Shown here: in pieces, positions 49,950 to 58,409 of the stretch
Layout of the letters: each line of letters begins with the position of its first letter
Numbering within the stretch: the first letter of the stretch is position 1
Assembly (NCBI GenBank): GCA_965216025.1
Contig: CBDCEX010000018.1
Location: forward strand, 806,001 to 870,000
Reading direction: 5' to 3'
Length of the DNA stretch: 64,000 nucleotides
DNA from: JADFQT01 sp965216025
GTDB taxonomy: Bacteria > Chloroflexota > Dehalococcoidia > Lucifugimonadales > UBA3495
The notes under the pieces: model-generated
Databases searched by the model: none
What the model saw: the letters and a program-made list of their open reading frames with translations, nothing else
What the model was told of the DNA's origin: nothing
Translations under genes and position numbers: made by a program

Positions 49950-50708
49950 CTACCGGGTGGCAGCCTCGACCTTGCCCAAGAATTCGGTGGCGCTCCGGGA
50001 CAGCCAGCCGTTGTAGGAGGTTAGGAGGAACCTGACGCCCTTTTCCACATAGGCGGCGGCGTTGTCATCGTTGACCAGGGTTCCGGCGGTGCGGCCGGAG
50101 GATACGATGCGGTCGATTGCCTGGTCGATGGCCTGTTGGACCTCGGGATGGCCCGGATTGCCAATGTGCCCCATGGTTTGGGCCAGGTCTGAAGGGGCGA
50201 CGAAGAACACGTCGATGTAATCCACTTTCAGAATGTCCTCCAGGTTTTGCAACGCCTCGGCTTCCTCCAGCAGAACGATGACCATAGTCTGTTCGTTGGC
50301 CTGGTGGAAATAGTCGGTTACGCCGTAGGATTGTCGCCCACCAAACATTCCCCGGTAGCCGAGGGGCGCGTATTTGGACGACTGCATCGCCTTTTCGGCG
50401 TCGGCGCGGCTGTTGACGTGGGGAGTTACTATGCCCATAGAGCCGCGGTCCAGGGTTCGAGTAATGAGCCAGGGCTCGTTGGAGTTAACGCGAGTAATCG
50501 GAGTTAGCCCCCACAAGTCGCAAGCCCGGGTCATGTCTCCCAGCTGTTCCCAGGTGACTCCTCCGTGCTCGCATTCAATCCACACGGCGTCGAATCCCAG
50601 GGGTCCCATGAAGTCAATGATCTCACTGTTGAGATTGCCGGAAATGGTGGTTACCACGCCATTTTCTTGCAGCTTACGCTTGGCGGCGTTGGGTCTGGTG
50701 GGTGGCAC
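49950..50708 (-). CDS. HpcH/HpaI aldolase family protein
   Basis: 252 residues from GTG 50708. FDAVWIECEHGGVTWEQLGD (metal-site Glu, His), the central ALQNLEDILKVDYIDVFFVA then PSDLAQTMGH and GNPGHPEVQQAIDQAIDRIV are typical of the 2,4-dihydroxyhept-2-ene-1,7-dioate aldolase class, which splits or forms 4-hydroxy-2-oxo acids with pyruvate. Substrate unknown. It follows cobJ after 26 bases on the same strand and could be on the cob transcript, though its function is unrelated. Confidence 0.9.
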   Translation of the reverse strand: MPPTRPNAAKRKLQENGVVTTISGNLNSEIIDFMGPLGFDAVWIECEHGGVTWEQLGDMTRACDLWGLTPITRVNSNEPWLITRTLDRGSMGIVTPHVNSRADAEKAMQSSKYAPLGYRGMFGGRQSYGVTDYFHQANEQTMVIVLLEEAEALQNLEDILKVDYIDVFFVAPSDLAQTMGHIGNPGHPEVQQAIDQAIDRIVSSGRTAGTLVNDDNAAAYVEKGVRFLLTSYNGWLSRSATEFLGKVEAATR

Positions 50709-50734
50709 TAACTTCGCTCCTATTTTCTGCTCTA

Positions 50735-51523
50735 TTATTTCCCGGAGGACAAACGCTTTTCTTCATATCCCCGGGGCGTAACCATGTGACCCCGGTGGAC
50801 GTAGGTGGTGGAGTTGCCGATGACCAGGGTGGTGACCATATCCACTTCCCGGCTGCGCTCTTCCAGGCTTGCCAAGTCGATAATGGTGACCCGCTGCTCC
50901 CCCCGGAAGGCATCCTTGACCATGCCGACCGGCGTCTGCGGGGACCGGTGTTCCAGCAAGATTCGCCGGGCCTCCAGCAACTGGGTGGTGCGGCGGCGGC
51001 TGCGGGGATTGTAAAGAACCACCACAAAGTCGCCCCAGGCGGCGGCCTCCAGCCGTCGGGCAATCGCCTCCCAAGGAGTCATCAGGTCGCTCAGGCTGAT
51101 GGCGCAGAAGTCTTGCATCAGCGGTGAGCCCAGCAGGGCGGCGGCGGACTGGAGCGCGGAAACGCCCGGCACGGTTTCCAACCGGGGATTTTCACCGTTC
51201 CAATCTCGGTCGGTTAGCACCTGGAATATCGGGCCGGCCATGCCGTATATGCCGGCGTCGCCCGAAGAGACCACGGCAACCTTTTTACCGGCAAAGGCCA
51301 GGTCTACCGCCCGTTCCGCCCGCTCCAGCTCCTGCCCCAGCTCCATGGCCACCAGCTCTTTGCCTTCCAGCAGGCTGGCAATCTGGTCCACATAGGCCCG
51401 AAAGCCAACCACGGCGTCGCTATCCTCCAACGCCGCTCGGGCTGCCGGAGTCAAGACCTTATCCGCCCCGGGGCCCAGTCCCACCAGGTACAACAGGCCC
51501 GAAGGAGATTTGTCGTTATTCAT
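50735..51523 (-). CDS. cobJ: Precorrin-3B/cobalt-factor III C17-methyltransferase
   Basis: 262 residues (CobJ/CbiH). Tetrapyrrole methylase fold: LYLVGLGPGADKVLTPAARA, VAVVSSGDAGIYGMAGPIFQ, TVPGVSALQSAAALLGSPLM and VVVLYNPRSRRRTTQLLEAR. Methylates C17 with ring contraction. Last corrin gene of the operon by direction. Confidence 0.95.
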   Translation of the reverse strand: MNNDKSPSGLLYLVGLGPGADKVLTPAARAALEDSDAVVGFRAYVDQIASLLEGKELVAMELGQELERAERAVDLAFAGKKVAVVSSGDAGIYGMAGPIFQVLTDRDWNGENPRLETVPGVSALQSAAALLGSPLMQDFCAISLSDLMTPWEAIARRLEAAAWGDFVVVLYNPRSRRRTTQLLEARRILLEHRSPQTPVGMVKDAFRGEQRVTIIDLASLEERSREVDMVTTLVIGNSTTYVHRGHMVTPRGYEEKRLSSGK

Positions 51524-51564
51524 TCATCCCCACGCCGGGGTCATTAGCCGCATCATATGCCAAT

Positions 51565-52692
51565 CTAGGCCTGGCGGGATTCATAATTTCGCCGTGCGAT
51601 GGCTATGGTTGCCCGGGCAGTTTTCTCCCGGGGCACCAATAGCTGCTCGCTGCCCGAGGCCAGCAAAGCCGCCGGCTCGGATACTCCCCAAATTCCCAAC
51701 AGCTTGTGGGCTGTCGCTGAGGGCGTAGCAGCGCCGCCGCTGAATTGGAAGACCTGGTTCAATTCCCCGCCGCTGTAGCAGGTCAGCGGGACATCATATT
51801 TGGCGGCCAACTCGATCAGTCCGGCCTCATCTTGCTTCAAGTCGGCGGTGGCCAGGCAGGAGACGCTGCCCGGCGCCAGATTGTGCCGGCGCAAGGTGTC
51901 GAGCAAAAGTTCCTCCAGCTCCTCGAGGGGTACCCCGCGGCGGCAGCCCATCCCGATCACCAGGCTGCGGGGCCGGTACACCACCAGGTGCTGTTTCCTT
52001 AGGACCTGCTGCGGAGGCTGGTCCTCTCGATCGACCACGTTCAGATAATCGGAAATGATCAGGGCGGCATCGCCGGGGACGGCCGCCAGCTCCCCTGGAT
52101 TGGAACACCTGATGATATTCTTGGGTAACGGCCGGTCCTCGGGCCACCAGTCTGGCTCGCCGGCCTGCTGGTAAACGCCAACCGGCTCGCCGTTTACCAC
52201 GGCGGCGCTGGCCCTGGTGACCGCTAGCTGAGGAGAATCAATGACCCAGCCAAATTCCTGGCCCAGCAGGTCCACGGCCAGCGTGCCGGCGACATGGGAG
52301 GCCGAGGTAACGACCGGAGTGGCTCCCAAGAGCATAGCCACCTCTTGCGCCAACGCATCGGCGCCACCCAGATGGCCGGACAGCAGGCTGACGGCAAATC
52401 GCCCGGCGTCGTCAACGCAGACCACCGCCGGGTCGTCATGTTTATCCTGTATGTAAGGAGCCAGCAGCCGGACGGCCGCTCCCAAGGGCATAAAGAGCAC
52501 CAGACGCTGGTATTCGTCAAAAAGCCGTTGAATCACCGGGCGGAGGGGTAGGTCGAAGGCCTGATAGCCCTTGCCCTCTACATGCCATCTACGCTCCAGA
52601 AAAACAGTCTGTTCCCCGGTCAACCCTGAAAGTGCCAGCGCCAGCTCCGCTCCTTTTTTAGAAATAGCTACCAGGGCCGTCGAGGAGCTCAT
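51565..52692 (-). CDS. cbiG: Cobalt-precorrin-5A hydrolase
   Basis: 375 residues with the three CbiG parts: N-terminal domain (IQRLFDEYQRLVLFMPLGAA then VRLLAPYIQDKHDDPAVVCV), a middle linker domain, and the C-terminal domain VIGMGCRRGVPLEELEELLL. Opens the delta-lactone and releases acetaldehyde in the cobalt-early route. Ten bases from cobM. Confidence 0.95.
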   Translation of the reverse strand: MSSSTALVAISKKGAELALALSGLTGEQTVFLERRWHVEGKGYQAFDLPLRPVIQRLFDEYQRLVLFMPLGAAVRLLAPYIQDKHDDPAVVCVDDAGRFAVSLLSGHLGGADALAQEVAMLLGATPVVTSASHVAGTLAVDLLGQEFGWVIDSPQLAVTRASAAVVNGEPVGVYQQAGEPDWWPEDRPLPKNIIRCSNPGELAAVPGDAALIISDYLNVVDREDQPPQQVLRKQHLVVYRPRSLVIGMGCRRGVPLEELEELLLDTLRRHNLAPGSVSCLATADLKQDEAGLIELAAKYDVPLTCYSGGELNQVFQFSGGAATPSATAHKLLGIWGVSEPAALLASGSEQLLVPREKTARATIAIARRNYESRQA

Positions 52693-52701
52693 ACCGCAAC
52701 G

Positions 52702-53613
52702 CTAGGGGCCGCCGGAATTATCTGACAAAGGCACGCTGGGCGGAGGCGCGCTGGACGACGGCACCCGTTCCTCTCCGGACTTGATCCGCGGTCCTAAGAT
52801 ATCAGGTCTGGAGGGAGAGCGGCGGTACAAATGGGTATAGTCCTGGGAGTAGAGGTGGGACGTAGCCTGGGGCTGCTCCGCGGCCGGCAGAGGATCTCGG
52901 AGGTGGGGATTCATGGCCTCTCCCACCATGATCAAGGCCTGCAGGGTTATCTTGGATTCCCTTATTTTGGCGGCTATATCGCTCAGATCTCCCCGAATAA
53001 CCTGCTCTTCGGGCCAGCCGACCCGGTAAACCACCGCCACCGGCGTTTCCTTGGAGTAGCCGGCCGCCAGCAGCTCCCGAACCACTTTGGTCATGCGGGT
53101 AACGCTGAGGAAGACGATCAGGGAGCAACCGTGGGCGGCCAGGTCGCGGAGCTGCTCCCGTGGGGGCATGGAGACCCGACCCTCGGCGCGGGTCAGTATC
53201 ACTGTTTGCGAGACCTCGGGCACAGTTAACTCGGTCTTCAGCAAGGCGGCGGCGGCGAAGGCAGCGCTGACGCCGGGCACTATCTCGTACTCCACCTCAT
53301 TGCTTTCCAGAATTCGCATCTGCTCCAGAATTGCGCCGTAAATGCTGGGGTCGCCACTTTGGATACGCGCCACAATCTTACCCTGGCGCACCGACCGAAG
53401 CATCAGCTCCATGATTTCCGGCAGGGACATGGTCTTGCTGCCGTGCACCTCGGCGTCCTGGTTGGCGAAGGCTGCGATAGATTCCGGGACCAGAGAATCG
53501 GCGTAAATTACCACGTCGGCTGCTTCTATCAGCCGCTTCCCCTTCAGGGTGAGCAGCTCCGGGTCGCCCGGACCGGCGCCGATAAAGTAGACTTTGCCCT
53601 GCGCTCCGGCCAT
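52702..53613 (-). CDS. cobM: Cobalt-precorrin-4/precorrin-4 C11-methyltransferase
   Basis: 303 residues (CobM/CbiF). KVYFIGAGPGDPELLTLKGK, VARIQSGDPSIYGAILEQMR and GVSAAFAAAALLKTELTVPE are the family motifs. The last 45 residues are an unstructured Ser/Pro-rich extension (SRPDILGPRIKSGEERVPSS) beyond the usual 255 residues. Confidence 0.95.
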   Translation of the reverse strand: MAGAQGKVYFIGAGPGDPELLTLKGKRLIEAADVVIYADSLVPESIAAFANQDAEVHGSKTMSLPEIMELMLRSVRQGKIVARIQSGDPSIYGAILEQMRILESNEVEYEIVPGVSAAFAAAALLKTELTVPEVSQTVILTRAEGRVSMPPREQLRDLAAHGCSLIVFLSVTRMTKVVRELLAAGYSKETPVAVVYRVGWPEEQVIRGDLSDIAAKIRESKITLQALIMVGEAMNPHLRDPLPAAEQPQATSHLYSQDYTHLYRRSPSRPDILGPRIKSGEERVPSSSAPPPSVPLSDNSGGP

Positions 53614-53615
53614 GT

Positions 53616-54347
53616 TTAATCACCCTTCCTGATTATAAGTAATGAGAAGTAGTCCAGGTCTTTCTCGGAAAGCTGCTGCAGGTCACTCACCACCTGCTCC
53701 TGCTCGGTGGTGGCCCGCCGGACGTAGACCCCTTTACCCGCCAGACCCAGCTTTTCCAGGTTAACCAGAGCGTCCAGTAGCACCTTGTTAACCTTCATCA
53801 GCACTATGGTGTCGTAGTTGGCGATGGCCTCCCGCAGGTCGTCGATGCCGTACACCGCCGGCAGGATGGCCAGCCGCTGGCCGTGGGTCACCAGGGGAAT
53901 TCCAGCGCGCGCCGCTGCCGCCATAACTGAGGAAACCCCGGGCACGATCTCCACCGGTATTTCTGAATGGTCCGCCCGAATGTTCTCCAGCACGTAGGAG
54001 AAGCTGCTGTACAGCATGGGGTCGCCCTCGGTGATGAAGGCCACCTCCTGCCCCTGAAGCAACTCTTGGGCCAGCTGCTCGGCGGCGGACCGCCACACTT
54101 GGGCCGCCTCCTCCGCGTCGTCGGTGGGGAAGCTAATCCGCAACACCCGCTGGCGCTCCGTGTCTATAAATTGCCGGGCTATGGTAAAGGCGAAGCTGTC
54201 CTGACTGGTTTCCGACTGGGGGACGCAGACGATGGGAACTTGCCCCAGGACTCGCTGGGCTTTCAGGGTCAGCAGCTCTGGGTCCCCTGGGCCAACGCCC
54301 ACGCCGTAAAGCCGCCCAGGCCCGGTGGTTCCCGGCCCGCTACTCAC
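53616..54347 (-). CDS. cobI: Precorrin-2/cobalt-factor II C20-methyltransferase
   Basis: 243 residues from GTG 54347, chosen because AGGGAG lies 6 bases upstream; a start at 54392 would overlap cbiT by 53 bases. CobI/CbiL type: LYGVGVGPGDPELLTLKAQR, VAFITEGDPMLYSSFSYVLE and VEIVPGVSSVMAAAARAGIP. Overlaps the cbiT end by eight bases. Confidence 0.93.
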   Translation of the reverse strand: MSSGPGTTGPGRLYGVGVGPGDPELLTLKAQRVLGQVPIVCVPQSETSQDSFAFTIARQFIDTERQRVLRISFPTDDAEEAAQVWRSAAEQLAQELLQGQEVAFITEGDPMLYSSFSYVLENIRADHSEIPVEIVPGVSSVMAAAARAGIPLVTHGQRLAILPAVYGIDDLREAIANYDTIVLMKVNKVLLDALVNLEKLGLAGKGVYVRRATTEQEQVVSDLQQLSEKDLDYFSLLIIRKGD

Positions 54348-54993
54348 CCGAATCTCCCTGGGGATCTCCCGGCCGCACGCCGGATACAACAAATACGGGA
54401 TTCAGGCTCTCCAGCCGCACCGTGCCGTCCCTCAATTCCTTGCCACGGGCCGCGTTGACCATGACCAACTCGGTTTGGAAGCCCAATTGTTGCAGCTGGT
54501 GGTAAACTTCATGGCTCCGCTCGAGAACCGCCAAATTGGCCACGACCCGGCCGCCCGGCTTCAGTCTCCGACCGACTAGCTGAAGGATTGCCGGCAGATT
54601 GCCGCCGCTTCCCCCGATGAAAACCGAGTCCGGGTCGGGCAGGGAATCCAACGCCGCCGGCGCTTCAGCCGCAACTATTTCGATGTTGTCGGTGCCCAGG
54701 CGCGCCACGTTACGTTCCAGTAATCCGATGTTTTCCAGGTCCTTCTCCACAGCGAAAACCCGGCCCCGGTGGGCGACCAACGCCGCTTCTACCGAAACCG
54801 AGCCGGTCCCCGCGCCTATGTCCCAAACTATGCTGTCTTGGCCAAGGCCCAGGGAATAGAGGCTGACGGCCCGTACCTCCCGCTTGGTGATTTGCCCCCG
54901 AAGAGGACGCCGCTGCTCAAAATCGTCATCCGCGAGGCCCAGGGGACGGGCTTTCCCGGTTAAGTGTCCGGTTGCCCCCATTATTTCAGGCAT
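54340..54993 (-). CDS. cbiT: Cobalt-precorrin-6B C15-methyltransferase, decarboxylating
   Basis: 217 residues from ATG 54993, whose ATGCCTGA overlaps the cbiD stop. A Rossmann methyltransferase: GQITKREVRAVSLYSLGLGQ, IVWDIGAGTGSVSVEAALV, VFAVEKDLENIGLLERNVAR and SVFIGGSGGNLPAILQLVGR are clear CbiT motifs. The CbiE half that is often fused to it (CobL) is missing here and is not elsewhere in the window. Confidence 0.95.
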   Translation of the reverse strand: MPEIMGATGHLTGKARPLGLADDDFEQRRPLRGQITKREVRAVSLYSLGLGQDSIVWDIGAGTGSVSVEAALVAHRGRVFAVEKDLENIGLLERNVARLGTDNIEIVAAEAPAALDSLPDPDSVFIGGSGGNLPAILQLVGRRLKPGGRVVANLAVLERSHEVYHQLQQLGFQTELVMVNAARGKELRDGTVRLESLNPVFVVSGVRPGDPQGDSGE

Positions 54994-56203
54994 TAAGGCC
55001 GGTTCCGGCCCCGGCAACCAGTGGGATGCCCTGCTCCGAGGTGGACGCGTGTCCCAATAAGGCGCCGTCGAAGTCGAAGCACATGGTGTCGATAATCAAG
55101 GAATCGGCATCCGCGCCCAGAAGCTTTTGGCTCTCTTCGCAAACCAGCCGGCACATTAAAGGGAAGACGCCAAGCAGCCCATTGGCCTGGGCGATTTCTT
55201 GGAAGTGCCGCGCGCTGCTGGCTTCCCGAATCTCCTTTTGTACCGACTTGGTGGCGCCGCATTGGGCGGCCAGAGTGGCCAGGTAGTCGGTATCCACCCG
55301 GTTGCCGGCCACATGGGTAACAAAGTACCCCATCGCCATTTTCGAAAGTTTGCCCACCATGCCTACCTGGGTAGCCCTCTCCATACGGCGCATGACGCAT
55401 CGTTTCAGCGCGGGCCCGCTGAAGATACCGGCTTCCACGTAGGCCATGTCGGGCAGATCCAGGTGCTGGCGGGCGTACTCCTCGCTGCGAGTGCCGGTGG
55501 ACAGTACCAGATGGGAGAGATCATTGGCGGCCGCCACGTCTATGGCCAGGTGAACGCTGGCCCGCCAGGAAGCGGTGGAAAAGGGCTGAACCACGCCGGT
55601 GCTGCCCAGAATGGATATGCCGCCCAGGACGCCGAGACGGGCGTTGGTTGTTTTTTTGGCGACCTCTTCGCCGGTCGGCACGGATATCTCACAAACGAAA
55701 CCCGTTTCCGGATCCAAGCCCTGGCTGCTGGCGGCTTCAGCCACCGACTGGGCGATCATTCGTCGGGGCACTCGGGTCACCGCCGGTTCCCCGATCTCGA
55801 TACCGGTGCCGGGGCGGGTTACAGTCCCGACCCCGGGGCCACCCACCAGGCGGACTCCGGTAAGGCCTTCTCCGTCTTTGGAACCCGGGTCTTTGGAAAC
55901 CGTGACACAAATCTCCGCGCCGTGGGTTGCGTCCGGGTCATCTCCACCGTCCTTGATCACTGACGCCAACACCCGTTCATCATCCACCCACTCGCACCGG
56001 TTCAAGGCAAAGCTGGCGTCCCGACCCACGGGCAAATGTATGGTGACTTCCTGGACCGGCTGGCCGGTGAGCAGGGCGATCACCGCTCCCTTGGCGGCGG
56101 CGGCGGCGCAAGACCCGGTGGTATAGCCCGTACGTAGTCCCCGCTTGCCCACGGTCTGCCGGCTATAGTCGCTCTCGGGTTTCGTCTTCTCTTCGGGTGC
56201 CAT
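54986..56203 (-). CDS. cbiD: Cobalt-precorrin-5B C1-methyltransferase
   Basis: 405 residues. GLRTGYTTGSCAAAAAKGAV at the N terminus, VRLVGGPGVGTVTRPGTGIE in the middle, and FVTHVAGNRVDTDYLATLAA are CbiD signatures. CbiD is specific to the anaerobic (cobalt-early) pathway. Upstream, cbiX ends 45 bases away. Confidence 0.97.
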   Translation of the reverse strand: MAPEEKTKPESDYSRQTVGKRGLRTGYTTGSCAAAAAKGAVIALLTGQPVQEVTIHLPVGRDASFALNRCEWVDDERVLASVIKDGGDDPDATHGAEICVTVSKDPGSKDGEGLTGVRLVGGPGVGTVTRPGTGIEIGEPAVTRVPRRMIAQSVAEAASSQGLDPETGFVCEISVPTGEEVAKKTTNARLGVLGGISILGSTGVVQPFSTASWRASVHLAIDVAAANDLSHLVLSTGTRSEEYARQHLDLPDMAYVEAGIFSGPALKRCVMRRMERATQVGMVGKLSKMAMGYFVTHVAGNRVDTDYLATLAAQCGATKSVQKEIREASSARHFQEIAQANGLLGVFPLMCRLVCEESQKLLGADADSLIIDTMCFDFDGALLGHASTSEQGIPLVAGAGTGLNA

Positions 56204-56248
56204 AATTATCCAGTCGCTGTCGTTTCCTGGTTATTTTTTGGTAGGTTT

Positions 56249-57232
56249 CTACTGGGTTGGGGTGACCTGGGATTGCCAGACCTCCCGAATCCGGTCCGCG
56301 GCTACCGATACCAGCCGGTCGTCCACTCCCAATGGTGGCGTGGCGGACATTGGAATCTCGGGATAGCGCTCCTCCAGCCGGGCCAACCCGCCCAGCACGT
56401 TCCTCTGCAATATCAGGCCGGGGAAAAACAGATAGGGCACGCAGGTGATTGAGCCAACCTGTCGGGTCTCGACCAGGGAGGCCGCAGCAGCGTCCATGGT
56501 AGGGTCGCCGTAGTGGGACTGGGCCACATCGACAGCATATCCCGACCCCAGCCGATTTTCCACCATCTGGCCCAGGTCTTTCATCCACTGGCAGTCGTCG
56601 TATTGAGTTTTGGTTCCGGCCTTTACCAGCAGTATCCCAGCGGGGCGATCTTCGTGCCCGGCTGCGGGAACCGGGTGGGTAAAGTCTGGGCGGTTCAAGT
56701 CTTGAATTCGCTCCACAACCAGGTCGGCCAGCCTGCCGTCGGCGCCCAGGCCTTGCGACATATAAAGCTGGGCCTGGGGTGACTGAGCCTTCAGATCCGC
56801 CAGCACCTCGTCCAATTCAAGGGTAGCGTGCTTGCCGTGCCCCAGCAAGTAGGGCATCAGCACCACCTGCCGGAACCCCTGCTCGACCAGCGCCCGCACC
56901 GCCTGGTCGGGATGGGGCTCAATGAATTCCAGGCAGGAAATGACTACGCGGGCGCTTTCCAGCCCCAGTTCCTTTTCCAGTCGATCTGCGGCGTCCTGAA
57001 GCCCCTGGGGCGTGCTGGGACAGTTCCGGCACCAGCCCGGCGTCTCATTTACTTCTCGGCTGTCCGCCTCACCCGACTTCCAGGCACAGGAACACTCCTG
57101 ATGAGTGGTGCCCCGCTGGCTGCCGTGGCAGAGCAGGACGACTGCCCAAGGAGGCTGCTTACCCTTAGCCACCGGCGCCGAACCGTTTACGGAATCCTTT
57201 GCGGAATCGTTTGATGCCTGGGAGCTGGTCAC
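56249..57232 (-). CDS. cbiX: Sirohydrochlorin cobaltochelatase-type protein with a Cys insert
   Basis: 327 residues from GTG 57232 (GTGA overlap with cbiC). Long form with two chelatase domains: PPWAVVLLCHGSQRGT (His36, metal entry) and, in the second half, GILLVKAGTKTQYDD. GFRQVVLMPYLLGHGKHATL and VGSITCVPYLFFPGLILQRN carry the second His pattern in the first domain. Right after the first His is an insert with C47-x-C49 and C68-x2-C71 that usual CbiX proteins lack. CbiX inserts Co2+ into sirohydrochlorin at the start of the pathway. The N-terminal 25 residues are low complexity. Confidence 0.9.
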   Translation of the reverse strand: MTSSQASNDSAKDSVNGSAPVAKGKQPPWAVVLLCHGSQRGTTHQECSCAWKSGEADSREVNETPGWCRNCPSTPQGLQDAADRLEKELGLESARVVISCLEFIEPHPDQAVRALVEQGFRQVVLMPYLLGHGKHATLELDEVLADLKAQSPQAQLYMSQGLGADGRLADLVVERIQDLNRPDFTHPVPAAGHEDRPAGILLVKAGTKTQYDDCQWMKDLGQMVENRLGSGYAVDVAQSHYGDPTMDAAAASLVETRQVGSITCVPYLFFPGLILQRNVLGGLARLEERYPEIPMSATPPLGVDDRLVSVAADRIREVWQSQVTPTQ

Positions 57233-57888
57233 TGGGTCTCCTCTGGGGCCTTCATCAGGGCCAGTAGCGCGTTTACGGTAGCAGCGGCGGCGGAGCTGCC
57301 TCCCCGCCTGCCAAGAATGGAGATGTAGGGGGCTGCCCTCCTGGTCAGCTCCTCCTTGGATTCGGCGCAGGCCACGAATCCCACTGGCATACCGATAATC
57401 AGAGACGGCGATGCCTCTCCGGTATCCAACAGGTCCAGCAGGGCCAGCAGCGCCGTTGGAGCGTTGCCGACGACTACGACCGCGCCATTCAGATGCGGGG
57501 CCAGCTCCCGCAGGCTGGCCACCGACCTGGTAGTCCCCTCACGCTGGGCTCGGGCGGCCACCTCCGGCGCATCGATAACGCAGCGGGTCGAGAGCCCCTG
57601 GCTTTTCAACAAAGGCTTGGAGATGCCCATCTCTACCATGCGAACGTCGGTTATTATCTCCGCTCCGGATTTCAGGGCCTGAAGCCCCAACTCCACGGAC
57701 TGAGGACTGAATTGGACGTCGGTGGCAATGCCCGGATCTCCCTCGGCCCGGACGATGCGGCACAAAACGTAATGCTCCCTGGGGCTGAGAGAGATGTTTT
57801 TGGGGAGGCTGGCTTGAACCATCTGCAAGCTTTCCCGATCAATCTCGTCCGGGAGCAGGGCATATCTCTCTACTAAAGATGGGGACAC
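57229..57888 (-). CDS. cbiC: Precorrin-8X/cobalt-precorrin-8 methylmutase
   Basis: 219 residues from GTG 57888, with GAGGAG 6 bases upstream. CbiC/CobH features: VEMGISKPLLKSQGLSTRCV (catalytic His replaced in register by the R/C region; the usual His motif is not obvious to me), VVVGNAPTALLALLDLLDTG and LIIGMPVGFVACAESKEELT. First gene behind the riboswitch. Converts cobalt-precorrin-8 to cobyrinate by 1,5-methyl migration. Confidence 0.93.
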   Translation of the reverse strand: MSPSLVERYALLPDEIDRESLQMVQASLPKNISLSPREHYVLCRIVRAEGDPGIATDVQFSPQSVELGLQALKSGAEIITDVRMVEMGISKPLLKSQGLSTRCVIDAPEVAARAQREGTTRSVASLRELAPHLNGAVVVVGNAPTALLALLDLLDTGEASPSLIIGMPVGFVACAESKEELTRRAAPYISILGRRGGSSAAAATVNALLALMKAPEETQ

Positions 57889-57937
57889 CTCGTCTCCTCG
57901 AGTTCCCTTGGGATGCCGTCACTGGGACAGTCTCTAA

Positions 57938-57970
57938 ATTAAAAAACCCCTGGCCTACCACCGCCAGGGG
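57938..57970 (-). terminator. Riboswitch-linked intrinsic terminator
   Basis: On the minus strand CCCCTGGC, an 8-base loop, GCCAGGGG, then TTTTTTAATTT. It lies between the B12 aptamer and cbiC, 50 bases before the start, so B12 binding would probably favour this stem and stop transcription. Confidence 0.9.
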
Positions 57971-58059
57971 ACTTGCTGATCCAAGCCCCATCCCAGCGTC
58001 CGAAGAATCCGGAACGGGGAAACCTGGAACGAGGTTATTATGGACCGTCCTCCGTTGTC

Positions 58060-58245
58060 GCAGAGTAGTGTCCAATTCACCCGGGCAGGTCTCCTGACTC
58101 ACGGATCGCGGCTGGACCGATACCTTCCCATCCCGTAGACGGAACAGTGGTACTCCCGTCGACCAACTCCCCGTACACAGTGGCGCAACCGTGACGGATT
58201 CACACCGTCTTCCCTATTAAGCCTCGCAGTACCTGGGGATTTCCT
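58060..58245 (-). promoter_or_regulatory. Cobalamin riboswitch aptamer
   Basis: Minus-strand hallmarks in order: GCTTAATAGGGAAGACGGTG, TGAATCCGTCACGGTTGCGC and CACTGTGTACGGGG, then the B12 box GTCAGGAGACCTGCCCGGGT near the 3' end. The lead is about 180 bases, followed by an intrinsic terminator at 57938-57970 and then cbiC. B12-dependent premature termination is expected. The 5' limit is approximate. Confidence 0.95.
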
Positions 58246-58307
58246 TAAGTTTTAAAAGTGGGGATTTCAAAAAAGGCGACCCTGCGTACTCAGGCCGCTA
58301 GTTTGGT

Positions 58308-58336
58308 ACTATATCCTAGGGTATAAACCTTGTCAA
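58308..58336 (-). promoter_or_regulatory. sigma70 promoter of the corrin operon
   Basis: On the minus strand TTGACA (58336-58331), a 17-base spacer and TATAGT (58313-58308). It leads directly into the riboswitch. The -35 box starts 17 bases from the IS66 boundary at 58353, so the IS did not break it but replaced anything further upstream. Confidence 0.85.
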
Positions 58337-58409
58337 CAAAGCTGGCAGCGGGGTAACTGTTCAGACTTGATGAGGTGAATTGGCTCAAAGCCGTTGGAAA
58401 AACGCTGGC

